Shown here: positions 45,700 to 57,645 of the stretch, piece by piece
Position numbering within the stretch: position 1 is the stretch's first letter
Layout: every line of letters begins with the position of its first letter
From: Chrysemys picta bellii
Lineage: Eukaryota > Chordata > Testudines > Emydidae
Assembly: GCF_011386835.1 (NCBI RefSeq)
Contig: NC_088792.1
Location: 236,164,394-236,228,393 of the forward strand
Length of the DNA stretch: 64,000 bases
Direction: 5' to 3'
Program-made: the position numbers and the translations under genes
Notes under the pieces: model-generated
The model's input: only the letters and a program-made list of their open reading frames with translations
Databases searched by the model: none
Told to the model about the DNA's origin: nothing

Positions 45700-48600
45700 C
45701 ACTAGAACTGCCCTGATAACAAGAGAGGGGAAGCTTTATAAAGGAAATGTGTTACCTTGCTGAGTTCCGGGCCTGAATCTCGTGACCACACGTGAAGTGG
45801 GGTGGTTTGTTATTGTAGGGTTGGTGATCACAATGACACTTGGGAATTACGGAGGGCCTTATCAGGGCATTCTAAAGCACACCGATTCTTTTTCAAAGGT
45901 AAAAACATTGTCACATAGGCGGGAGAGAGGGGAAAGAGCAAAGAATTATCTGGATTTCACACCCAGATATCGGGTCAAGTTTTAGGGCATATCGGTGCCT
46001 GTAGTCGAAATGACGGAAGAACAAGTTATGGTGCAGTCTATGATACTCGCTTCCATTCCCGGTAGTTGGCATGGGAAACAAGCTCAAATATTTTATTCAA
46101 CATATACTGTGCAGCAAAAATAACACCATTCTTCAAGTTGGTTTTCACATTGACTATGATCAATAATACTCCATCTCCATGCTAATGTGGAAAAATTCAT
46201 TATATAGCTATTAAACACTGTCTTTTTTGTACTGTTGATTGTATAGTATGTATTTTTGAGTTACTGTCATTTCCCATCTATATTATGAAGCTAATACATT
46301 ATTTTAAAGCATCATCCACATTATTAATTGAGTTTCTGAAAACTCATTGTGTGAGACAGATTGATTGTATTAAACAGTTTTCCAGGTTCCTGAATCTCTT
46401 GATTTTAGGATTCACTTAAGAGTCATTGGAGGAAAATATAAAGCACTAAATAATTCCTATGTCCCTAAAAAGTACTATTTTGGAGCTTATGCAACATGCC
46501 TAAGAGAAATCTGAAACATTCAATTATATCCAGGTGTTGATAGAATATTATGAACAAGATACTGTTGATTTTTCCTTTTTATTATGAGAGAAATGATGGA
46601 AAACCTTTAAAATGGTCTTTTGTAACAGTCTACACTTCCCATCATTTCTCTGTCTCCGAAGGTTTGACAGGAAAAAAGCATTTAAAATGGCTATTCATTG
46701 TCTGGTACTCAGTTCCCTGTCCCTCTCCTCCTCTCTCACTGATGCATACCAGCCCTCCCTGGGGCTCACCTCATACACATAAAAAAATATAAGGTGTTGG
46801 ACAAGATCGTAATGCAGTTATCTTGTTCAGAATGTTATCTTTCATTTTTGCAACTCACACATATGGACCATATAATTTCCTCCACTGGCTCCTTAGCACA
46901 CAGCATAACTTTACCTAAAACTTATTCTTTATAAGCAAGGGGACATTCTGGGCCAAATTCTGTTTTGTTACACTAGTGTAAATCCAGAGTAACTAATAGG
47001 CCTAATTCACTGTTTTGCTACAGCTCTTTTGTGCCACAAAGCCATCTTCCTAACTATACTCTTCAGCATAGGAGTAATCTCCAGGTAATGGGAGCCAACA
47101 TAGCAGCTCTATACCACCCTCACAAGGTAATCCCCAGTATAGAAGGTGTGGCTAGAGAAAAGGAAACATGATTTTTGTGTGTGTGTGTGTGTGTCTGAGT
47201 GAGAGAGAGAGAGAGACCTGGCAATTACTTGACCAGTCCCTTACGGATGTGCACAGTCAGACATAAATTATATCAGCCCTGAGGCTGCTCTAATTTCTAC
47301 TGGAGATTGATTTGGATCCTGACCAGGGTGAGGGTGTCTCAGGGTAGTGTAAAGACATCTTTGCCCCCGTGCTTCTTCAGGTCCTATGCCTAAGGAAGGG
47401 GGGGTGGCATATTCTATTTGATTTCAGTTGCATTGCTGTGCACCAATGTAAATGAGAATTTGGATGTCAATTTGCTTGAAGTGACTTGTTCAGAATTTTG
47501 GTGAATATATTTGTTTAGCTACAAAACCAATAGCTACTTTAATCTTCTACTGACTTGGTGTATAAGAGCCTGATCCTGTAATGATTTGAGTAGAGTCAGC
47601 TCCCATTGCCTCTCTCAGCAGGCACTCAGATTTTTCAGTATTGGGCCTGAAAAAGAGGTCCAATACATATTTTTGGATGTTGCATATTTATATATCCAGT
47701 ATTATATGTTCTTCTACATTTTTTGTTAGTTATGCAGAAAACTAAAAGATGTCTTAGTCTTTTATTAATTCTTTTATAACATGTAAGATCACCAGTAAAA
47801 TCAAACTTTTCTTTAAGGCTTCAGAAAATTAGTAACACAGTAACTGGAATTTTTATTAATAACACCTGCTGCAAAAAGGTGGTTCCATCTGGAGAATTTC
47901 TGAGTAGTCATTAAAACATTGTGATTTGCTGCTTTTATGAAAAAAAATCTGTTAGGTCAAGAATAAGAATAGGTATGATATGCAGATAGTTAAGTTAAGA
48001 ATCAATCACTGATATGATGCTGTCATTCTGAGCCAAATAGATTTTGGTTTGGACCTCTTTAAAGTAAAAGGGACAACTGCACTCCATTTGTTAATTTCTG
48101 CACCTGTGCTCTAGACTGTATATTTCATACCTTTTCCCCCCTCTTTCACTCCCTCTGTGCACAATACCAGACAGTAATAGAGCCTGTGGATCGGCTATTT
48201 GATACCTTACTGGTTAGGCTATTTAGGGATCACACAACCTTAATTTTCAACAGTAGTAAGGGCCCTTTGCTAGCTAGATTTACAGCTTATAAGGTTTTAA
48301 AGATCCCTTGATTAATTTCTTTTCACCTGTTATTTAATTGAGCAACTCAGCTGTATGGAAGGCCAAATTTTGCTTCCTAAGTAAGTTCAAAAGCAGGTGA
48401 AGAGATGCTGTTTACAGTGACTTTAAGGAGAAAAATGTAGGCAGAGTTGCATATGTTGTCTCTTACACAACACTGCTTCTTGTTGCTGTCTGATACATAA
48501 CGTTTGATGGCTACATTGTTCCACTGTTTATATAGACTGTATTAGAAGGTAAAGATTGATATTATTTTGTGATAAATTGTCAATTCTTAACATAGATGGT

Positions 48601-51600
48601 GATTTTTTTTATATCTGTTATAAAAAAAGCATTCCATAAGCAAATTGTATTTGTAACATACTATATGTTATATTTAACAAAGGTACACACATTACACAGA
48701 ACTTGTTTGGGGTATGCATTATTCAGAATCACGCCTACATGTTTTACCTTTTTAAAGTATCCTGTATCATTGTAAAATTGGGATGATTTGCATTAGCAAC
48801 CAGCAAGTGTGCTTAATGAGACCATTTTTGACACATAAGAGATGTTTTAATGCATCCTTCAACCGCTTTGATTCAATCAATTATTTTTCATTTCAAAATT
48901 TCAATTAAAAAAACAACTAAAAATCATGTTGGAATAGTGTATATAATGTCATAGATGAAATCTATCAAAGTGAAAGGCCCAGGATACGTTTTCAAACCTT
49001 TTTCAATTGTCAATTTAAGTTAATTGAAAATGAAAGGTCTTGGTTTCAGGATTGGGCCATTGAAATGCAAGCATGCTGCTTTCATTTTGTAATCTCCCAC
49101 CACATAGGTATTTTTAAAAGGTTCATTCATAATTCTCCCTTTGCACTTCTATTGGAAATGACAGAATTCATTATTTTGAGCTCCTGAACTATTTTTCTGC
49201 AACTCGGGTGATGAATTGTATGAGATTTAGTTCACAATATGACATGGCAGCCCACAAGATTTTAAAATTCTCAGGGCTAGATCCTTCCCTCTGTGGCACA
49301 CCATTGGGAAGAGTCTAGAGCCTTAGTCCAGATTCTCTGCCCCAATCTCCCATGAAGTAACAGGGAACGATCTCTATCTAGTATTTACAGCAATTCTAAA
49401 AAGGGGGCTGGAATTCAGGTTTGGTAATTCACCAGAGCTTTCCAGACAGCTAACACAGGCAGCAGCATCCACTAGGCAGGGGTGCTTTCTGAATATTCAA
49501 CCACATATTCCCTACTCCATGGTTGCCTTGGGCAACAGGATCCCAGCAGCAGAGGACACCTGCAAATAACTTTGCTCCTACTAGCTATTCCTACTGGGGC
49601 AAAATTTGGCTCCAAACTTGTATTTTAATTGAAAAGTCTTTATACTACAAAAAAGGGCTTCTAATTATTTTGCTGCATGTGTGAAAATACCTGACCAAAC
49701 ACAGGGATGAGTTGGGGGGAGGGGAAGAAGGAAGATGGTCTTACTCTTCTAAGCTCCGCCCACAAAGTAAGCTGTGCCCATATGAGTTGCCAAAGTGAGA
49801 TACTGCCCACAGTAGTTTGTGCAGTGTTAAAATATGATTGTCTTGCTACTTGCTCCACCAGATTTCTTGAGCTTGCACCCCCTTGGTGAGGGTTGAATAT
49901 ACCCATGGACTCTGCTAGGCTCCTCAGGTTTGGCTCATTCTTGACTGTGCGGGACAAAAACAGTGGTATCTTCCAAACACCACCCCACTTGTGGCACTAA
50001 AATGATCCATCACCCAGTAAATTGTGCAGATCTGTGATCCTCCCTTTTCTTTCTTGCATGATATTGAATCGTCTGTTTCTGAGCCCTGCCTAAACTGCCC
50101 TGTAAGTGGACACTGAATACCTTTGTTCCTCTGTCCAAGTCTTTCTGATATGGCTTTTGGTATCAGTATTGATTGTTTTATTTCTTATGTGAAATATACC
50201 AAACTGACAACTGCCTGGAGAGATTAAAGTCCTCTAGTTCAAAGAACAGGTAAAGTGGGGTAGAGCAGCAGTACAAATTTGCCTACACTGCCTCACCAAC
50301 ACACTTCATTCTAAGGATGAAGGGGTGAGAAATTCATGTTGCATCTTTGCTAAGACTGCCGACAAGGATTCCAGGGGTGTTTGTTTTTGTAATGTGGTGA
50401 TTCATCTGTTGAGAACTATACTGGTAGCAACTCATTTCATACAGGCTGCCAAATGGGCATTAGTTGCCAGATATTAATTTGCTATTACCCTGGGCTAGAT
50501 TTGAACTGGTAGCCTAGTGGAAAGCCTCCATAATTCCTTACAATCACATAAATCATTTACTATCCCATTTCAGTACTGGCCATCATACTGAGTGGTTTCT
50601 TAAAATCTCTTAATGGAAATGGACTTCCCTTTTGGAGGCTTTGATCAGACAGACATACAATGATTCTGTTAGATTGATTTGATATCTTTTGGGTTGGCTA
50701 CCAGTTCAGTAATTTTTTATGATGTTCAGTTGCTCTTCAGTCTGCACTTTTGAGCATGCCACCAGGAAAACTGAATTAATAATCTTTTTACTTTTGAACT
50801 ATGCAAATGCAATGGTTGTTTTTAATTGCTGAGCAGACATTGCTGATAGGTGATGCCTATGTAATATGTATGTATGTTTTCTCTGTCGCTATTTAGGGTA
50901 TCAGTTACTAGTTTCTGTTTTGGATGTTTAGATCCCAAAATGCATTGCAGTCTTTCTTAAAGAACTATATTTTTAAGAAGCTTTCACTATCTTCTGAGTG
51001 TCTTGTCACAGTTCACTTTTAACATTTTTCTTACTCTTCAGTTGTTGCTTTTGACTTTCATATATTTTTCTATTATTCTTTCTCTTTGCTTTGAGCTTCA
51101 GTGAGTTCCTGTATTAATATTAAACATATAACTGCAACACGTGGTTTAGGTGAACTTGTAGACACATTTTTTAGCCTCAAACAGATTTGAACTGCCAGAA
51201 CTTGTTCTAACATACATTCAAACCACAGCACTAGAGTATCATAACAGGAATAATTTTGGCCATGACAATGCTGTTGACAAAAGAAATAATAAGAACAAAG
51301 ACAAGAGATACCATCAGCATCAGATTCTGCTTATTGTTTTAGAATCTTGTAGATAAATAAATAACCCCATCACAAAGGTGTACTTAGACTTAAGTCAATA
51401 CAAGGAAAGTCTAGTCATTCTATCAAAAGGAAAAGGAATATACACAAAAGTGGAACAGAAGGTCCTGTATTAGAATTTGCACAGAAGATGATACAGATGA
51501 GAAATGACTGGAAAGATAGGGGGGTGAGGGTTAAGGATGTGATGAAGGATTTATTGATGTGAAAATGTGGAATTCAATTTGTTTATTCTACCTAGCTTCT

Positions 51601-53469
51601 GGATGAAAAATGATATTTTGGAGTGAACTTTTTTTATTTTTATTTTTTAGTGTGGTAGAATTAGGACCTACTCTCAAATTATTCACAACATATTTAAAAC
51701 AAACTGACTTGATATTCTGCTATCTTTTATCAATTTATTAATATTATTCAACATTGACTATAGCACCATAGAGTATAAAGCCATTATCCTTGCCCTGAGG
51801 AATGATCTAATCTAGATTAGAAACAGGAGTTGAGGGCACTCAGCACTTCACAGGATCAGGCCTTATTAAGAGGATGAGCACCCCATAGAACTAAAGGGTA
51901 TTTTTTTTTTAATGGTTGGTGGTTTCTTTGGTAAATTCTAGTATTTGTGGGGGAAATGGCAAATTGGTTGCCTTGGAGAATGAGAACCTCTGTTTGTAAG
52001 GTAGATACAGCATACGCAGGAACAGTGCAAGTTTCTTCATACTGCTCCAAACTATGCCTCAGTCCTCAGCTGGAAAGGCCAAGACGGTAATTCAATCTTC
52101 ATGCTGTCAGTCCTTCTTCTTCACCCTGCTGTAACTGCCAACAAAGGAAAATGTAATGGTGCATTTTATGATTTGGACACTTGTCCACAAGACAACAACA
52201 ATATGTTGGCTAATAGCAAAATTTGAGAACAAGCAATTCTACTCTATTATTGTTTTTTTTCAATAGGAAGGCAATAAGGCCCCTTTAAAAAAAAATGAAG
52301 AAATATGAGAAACTTTAAATCAGTAAATTTATAGTCCAAGGACAAGGAGGCACTGAGTGGGTTACTAAAAGCAGGAAGCAGCTGAAAAAGGAATTCAAAT
52401 TTTAACAAAAATTTCACCATGAGTTTTGTACGTATAAAATTTAATAGTTTTTATCTCCTTTTACTCTAATAGGTCAAGTAATTTATTTCCTGAGATGTAT
52501 TTGAAGTTGAAAAAAATAAGCTTGAAAATGAAATACGCTGCCAGTACCCTGGCAAAGATCACTCCAAGTATGTATGGTATCACACAGAGTCAAATGAATG
52601 TTTTAAAATTAAGTTATATAATGTAGCAAAATCCTTGGCAGGAAGAAAATGAGCACAGCTCAGACTGGTTCAGAGAATAATAACAGCCTACTGCAGCAAA
52701 TAGTTTAACCCTTGGCACTCTACACCTTTAGTTGCTTCACATTTTAGGCTAGACTCATTATTTCCCACCAAGGTAGTAGCTAATCATCATATAACAGCTG
52801 TAGCCAAGTATGTGCCTAATTGTTAAAATCCTCATGACGTTAAGGTGATTCAGAAGTCAGTCAAGACCATGTAGGTAAATGGACATGCAAAGGTTGTTGA
52901 CCATTTGGTACCAACATGCTGGAGAAGGCCTGGAAGAGTGGCTCTGCTCTGAAGAGTGACTATAAAAATGGCATTTTCTTATTCAGTGGCTGTGATCTCT
53001 GTGGGTAATCAAAGTAATAGCTTTTATATTTTATCATCAGTCTGTGGAAAAAGTCTTCTCCCACTCAGCTCGATGTGATTGAGGGGAAAAGCCCTAGTCA
53101 TCTCTAGGTCTGACCAAACAGTCCAATAACAAAGAGCCCCAAAGGAGGGTTGTGTGGTACACTTTTGTATACAGACTATATCTGTAGGATTAAGCCCTGT
53201 CCCACAACTACAGTTCATTTAACTGTGGATGAGCACAGTAGCCCCATTATCATCACCTAGATGAAGAGCCTGACTTCCCCTGTAGTCCTTCAGTGAGATA
53301 GAGGGCATTTTCTCAGGCACTGGGGAAGCTGTCTTACTTGATAATAACTTTACTTTCCACAGTAACTATTCAGGATTTCTTAGTTTTCAATTATGATTTC
53401 CTCCTCATCAAATGAGGATAATGGTGTCTTTAAGGGACTAAATTCTCTTGCTTCATGACTTACCTATGA
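45700..53469. other. Long AT-rich gap, possible intron
   Basis: No domain-bearing frame. Recognisable pieces are a MITE half at 46951-47003 (ggccaaattctgttttgtta) and a GT/GA microsatellite (47176-47216). Otherwise the stretch is anonymous. If the donor at 45317 is real, part of this may be intron. Confidence 0.4.
47176..47216. repeat. Compound GT/GA microsatellite
   Basis: A run of about eight GT units followed by ctgagt and then about eight GA units. Confidence 0.85.
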
Positions 53470-53470
53470 T

Positions 53471-53655
53471 CTGATATTCTATCTCCCAGAACTGGAAGGG
53501 ACCTTGAAAGGTCATCAAGTCCAGCCCCCTGCCTTCACTAGCAGGACCAAGCACTGATTTTGCCCTAGATCCCAAAATGGCCCCCTCAAGGATTGAACTC
53601 ACAATCCTGGGTTTAGCAGGTCAATGCTCAAACCACTGAGCTATCCCTCCCCCCA
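53471..53655 (-). mobile_element. tRNA-derived SINE with CR1-like tail (tortoise Pol III/SINE type)
   Basis: On the minus strand the element starts ggagggatagctcagtggtt, carrying a Pol III A box (tagctcagtggtttgagc) and then a B box (gagttcaatcctt) at tRNA-like spacing. The 3' part (ggctggacttgatgaccttt, ccttccagttctggga) closely parallels the CR1 3' end in this window (ggttggactagatgacctc, ccttccaactctgatattct). Sharing the LINE tail is how this SINE family is thought to recruit CR1 reverse transcriptase. A 6-bp word (tctgat) occurs on both sides but is too short to be convincing. Confidence 0.85.
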
Positions 53656-54326
53656 AGCCCTCTGATCCTATTGCCATTGAAGTCCAAACTCTAAGTGACT
53701 TCAGTGGGAACAGGATTGGCCCCTAAGATGAACACAGGCCCAATGCAAGTCTTTTGTAGTGGCAATTACTATAAAGGGACTGTAGTTTGCAGAGAACAAG
53801 CATTGTCTGAGGAACTGGCTGTATATACAGGCTCATCCTTCAGTTTTGTGAGGGAATTAGGAACCTTAAGAAACAATCCAGGCTAATGGTCCATATTAAG
53901 AAAGAAGTTGCATGTATGTAGATTTTGAGAAGACCAAAGGACCTAGGTGTATGTGAGAACACTAAAGGGACCAGAAATGCCTGCCAGTAAGAATGCATTT
54001 TCGCGAGGATAATATATGAGTATTTTTTTGGTGCTAGAGTTGGTACACTGGTGTAGACTAAGCACAAGCATTTTTACCAGCATGTAACTGTTCATGAACA
54101 TAGGTTACAGTTACATAGTTTATAGCAATAATGTAATTCCACTGGTGCTGAAAAATAATGACAAATTTTCCTAGTGTAGATAAGGTATGAGAGTCAGTGT
54201 TTGTCTGAATTCTGCATTATCCGTAGTTGGGGGTAAAACTGGTGGGTAATATGAAATTGCTAGTTGCTTGCCTTCTCACACTGATACAAAACATTTAATT
54301 CTGATATTAGTATCTGACATAGTCAG

Positions 54327-54499
54327 CAGGGCCGGCTCCAGCATTTCTGCCACCCCAGGCAAAACAAAACAAAACAAAAGTTGTGATCGGCGGCGGCTGT
54401 TCGGTGGCAGGTCCTTCGCTTCTAGAGGGAGTGAGGGACCTGCCGCCCCCGAATTGCCGCAAGTGCCGGCCCTTTCCCTTGGCCGCCCCAAGCACCTAA
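54327..54499. repeat. Interspersed repeat (agggccggctccag family)
   Basis: It begins cagggccggctccagcattt, has an A/C-rich run (aaaacaaaacaaaac), then a GC-rich core with cggcggcggctgttcggtgg, and ends ggccgccccaagcacct. The layout matches a repeat I recall from turtle genomes. The frames crossing it are repeat-derived. Confidence 0.6.
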
Positions 54500-54559
54500 A
54501 TAGTCTTGTCATAGTTGACTCAAGCTGTACATGTGCGACAGTCACTTTAGGAATTGGTA

Positions 54560-54746
54560 CACCTCTATCCCGATATAACGCTATCCTCGGGAGCCAAAAA
54601 ATCTTACTGTGTTATAGGTGAAACCGTGTTATATCGAACTTGCTTTGATCCCTGGAATGCGCAGCCCCACCCTCCCGGAGCTCTGCTTTACCATGTTATA
54701 TCCAAATTCGTGTTATATCGGGTCGCGTTATATCAGGGTAGAGGTG
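54560..54746. repeat. MITE with CACCTCTA...TAGAGGTG ends and TA duplication
   Basis: The ends cacctctatcccgatataac and (reverse complement of the right end) cacctctaccctgatataac differ at only a couple of positions. TA flanks both sides (54558-54559, 54747-54748). Repeated gttatat words mirror each other inside. TA targeting implies mobilisation by a Tc1/mariner/pogo-type transposase, although its ends differ from those of the Tigger at 34.4 kb. Confidence 0.85.
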
Positions 54747-54748
54747 TA

Positions 54749-55960
54749 TTAAGAAATAGCTAAGGTGTACAGCTACTTATAAGATATTTTTTGTGTGGCA
54801 TAAGCTGGTCATAGATACCTGACTGTTTTTGAGCAGCCAGTCAGCCTTTGCAGGGAAGATGGAGAAAGTAGCAACTTGTTAGCAGCAGCATGAGAAACTG
54901 CAGAATGCCATGTTGTTCCTATTCTGGCAGAAGGGTGCTGCTATCAGCTGCCCTAGAACTGCTGCTAAGTGCCCACTTTAGAAAAGGAAGGGAAGGGATC
55001 CAGGAGGAATGCTGGAAGAGAATTCTTTCCATGTTTTGTCTCCTGGTTCCTGTCACAACCTCATTCCCTGCCCTTTGAATGCAAGGTTTGTTCAAGGCTC
55101 CTGCCGACATTTGTTGTAGCCTGTCCATAACGGAGTGGGCAAGAGTGGGTCTGTGGCACCAACAGTACAGAAATGAGCTGGCTAAGCAGAAGTGCATGCA
55201 TTGTACCCTTTCCAAGGGTGTAGCAGGGGCCACAATGTCTGTGATAGTGTGAGGGGACCCAAGGAGACCAGTGGTAGACCAGAGAAGTATAGGAAACAGA
55301 GAGGAATTAGAGAGAAATCAGATCAAAGAGACTGGAGCAAGCCTACTGAGTGTTTTAAAAATCAGGAAGACCTTTTTAACCTGGATCTTGAAATGAATGG
55401 GGAGCCAGTGGAGTCATTTTAGGATGGCAGTGATATGGTTGTGATTCTTTGTACATGTGAGAGGGTGACTAACAGCAGTCTGTTCATGCTGAAGTCGGGG
55501 AGCTTGGGTTTGGAGGCCACAGAATTACAATAGTCAGGGTGAACAGAGTTGAAAGCAGAGATGGAGGCAATTGGTGTTCAAGTGCAATGTTCCAGGAATG
55601 CAGAAAGCAGATTTGCAAGCAGAGGAGATGTGGGAAGAGAAGAAAAGGTCAAGCATGACACTAACATTACAGAGAGTGGAAGCAAATCAAAAAGAAGAGA
55701 AGAGAAATAAAGGAGATGAAACTGTTTTGGGACACACATCTGATACCTTTTGTCACAGGAAGCTGAAAGGAAGCCATACATTTATTTGAATTGGACAGGA
55801 GGAGGGTGGAGAGAGAGAGAGAGAGAATATATATGTATAGTTGATAGTCATCAAAGCAAAAGCAATGGTTAAAATTATAGGAAGAGCATTGATGGCTGCA
55901 GTTGAAATGTCCAAGAAAAGGTAGTAAGATAATGATCAGAAGAGACAAGGTACATAGGCA
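54749..55960. other. Gap with a possible old interspersed repeat
   Basis: 55250-55800 contains wording such as ggggagccagtggagtcatt and ggcagtgatatggttgtg that I associate with an old repeat present in many amniotes. The family could not be named. No gene is supported. A GA run lies at 55813-55826. Confidence 0.35.
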
Positions 55961-56385
55961 GAGGCGGATTATGGGTTTGTAGGGCCCTGGGCAAGAGCAA
56001 GTGTGGGGGGGGGCCTCCCCACCCCTTCCGCCTGCAGTCCTCCCGGCACTCCTGCCAGAGAGCTGGGTTGGGGCAAGGGGGCTACCCCACCCACCCAGTG
56101 CTCCTGCCAGAGAGCTGGGTCGGGGCGCGGGGTCTTCCCCCACTGCACAGCGCTCCTGCTGGGGAGTGGGGTTGGGATGTGGGGGCTTCCCCTGCTCCCC
56201 AACTGGAGTGGCAGGTAGAGGGGACAAGTCCCCCCCCCCCACTGACCCCGCTCCCCAGCAGGAGCACCAGGCAGGTGGGTGGAATGGGTTGGGCTGCGGG
56301 GGCGCCCATTTTTCTAGGGGCCCCCCAATTGACCAGGGCCCCTGGGCAGAGACCGTGTTAGCCTAGTGGCTAATCCACCATTGTA
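55961..56385. repeat. GC-rich repeat with 52-bp-period minisatellite
   Basis: Units starting at 56052, 56104 and 56156 (ctgccagagagctgggt, the third changed to ctgctggggagtggggt) are spaced exactly 52 bp, with partial units around them. The flanks aggcggattatgggtttg and gctaatccaccattg suggest that the array sits inside an interspersed element with short inverted ends. Long frames here (up to 191 codons) are a by-product of the array. Confidence 0.65.
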
Positions 56386-56629
56386 CATATTCAAGAGGAA
56401 AAAGACTGAGAATGCCTTGCAGGGCTCCATAGTGGAGGAGGAATCACCACCAGATGAAAACCAAATACCCAGCAATGAACAATTGCCAATTTCCCGATGA
56501 GGAAGCAGTAACAAAGGATGTATGCTGTAAAATTGAGAAAAATCTACACAATACAAAGAGACAGAAGTCTGCATTTGTGTGGAAGTGAGACATCATCAAT
56601 ATGTAGCATACTGCTAAGTCTGCTGGCCT

Positions 56630-57112
56630 TGATTCTCCATTGGGTTACACCAATGGAATCACACCAGTGTAAAACTGGTATAAGAGTGGAAAATTACCCT
56701 AAATATTCACTATAGAATACTGGCGTTTTCTAATGTGATCTAATATGAGCTTTTGGAAAAACATAATAGAAATAACCTTATTAATAATAAAATCTCTCAG
56801 TTGTGGAAAAATAAAGAATTTTGTTCTAAGTACTGTATTTTGAGCTGAGGTTTTTCAAAAAGTGGAAAGTAGTCTGCCATTTTAACTGTGTCAGAGACCT
56901 CTGCTTTTGGTTAGTAAAAACATATATTTTTTTCCTTTGTATGAACATCTGTGTTAAGCTAAAATATGTTGCTATTAATATTTATCATCATTTGGGGATC
57001 ACTGAGCCTGATTCTCAACTCTGTTACACTGATTTTAGGCTGACATAAATCCACTGATGACAATAGAGATATGCCAGTGTAAAACAGTACAACAGTGTGA
57101 GGAATCAGGCCC
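56630..57112. repeat. Palindromic MITE copies (TTACACTG family)
   Basis: 57004-57112 reads gagcctgattctcaactctg and ends gtgaggaatcaggccc, with ttacactg and cagtgtaa mirrored inside. A second, shorter relative (ccttgattctccattgggtt, caccagtgtaaaactgg) lies at 56627-56685. The sequence between them is anonymous and AT-rich. Confidence 0.6.
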
Positions 57113-57645
57113 TTCATTTGCCATTAACTCATAATCAGTGTGCAGAACAGTGAGTTTAATTCACTGCTAACTTTCATACTGTGCAATTATAATATTTGGC
57201 TGGGATGGCACAGCGTACATCAGCACTGAATTTGATGTGAAGCATACACTGTGTAGAGCAGTGTTTCTCATCCTTTTTGATACCAGGAACTGTCTGGCTG
57301 CTTTCCAAAACTATCATGGACCATTTGAGAGGGGGAGAAAAAAAAAAAGAACAGTATTTCACTGGTATTTTTGCTGTTTTTTTCAGTATTGCCAGGCATT
57401 CTTTTTTTGTACTATCTGCATGTAAGGCATTTCTTACTTGCTTACCAACACAGGGCCACTACTCCAGTTCTATTTATTTGTTAAAATAAAGTCCAGTTCA
57501 ACCAATTATGTGATATGAAATTGTTAACCTGATTTTTAAACATTGTTTCAAATAAAGGGTACCAATAATTTTGTCTACAACTGTATATCTCATTTTGTAC
57601 ATTAGAGATAATTGCATTGATTTAATTTTAAAAAATAATAAAAAA

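Noticed and set aside
45193..45763. Long overlapping frames on both strands (162 and 124 codons) in the CpG island as coding genes
   Set aside because: Stop codons are rare in GC-rich DNA, no domain is recognisable, and the composition (Arg, Ala, Pro, Gly, Ser) is that of chance translation.
53590..53655. A functional tRNA gene on the minus strand
   Set aside because: The tRNA-like head continues directly into a CR1-like tail, so it is a SINE promoter.
55667..56366. Frames up to 191 codons rich in Pro, Gly and Ser
   Set aside because: They read through the 52-bp-period GC-rich array and a repeat; the periodicity explains the open frames.
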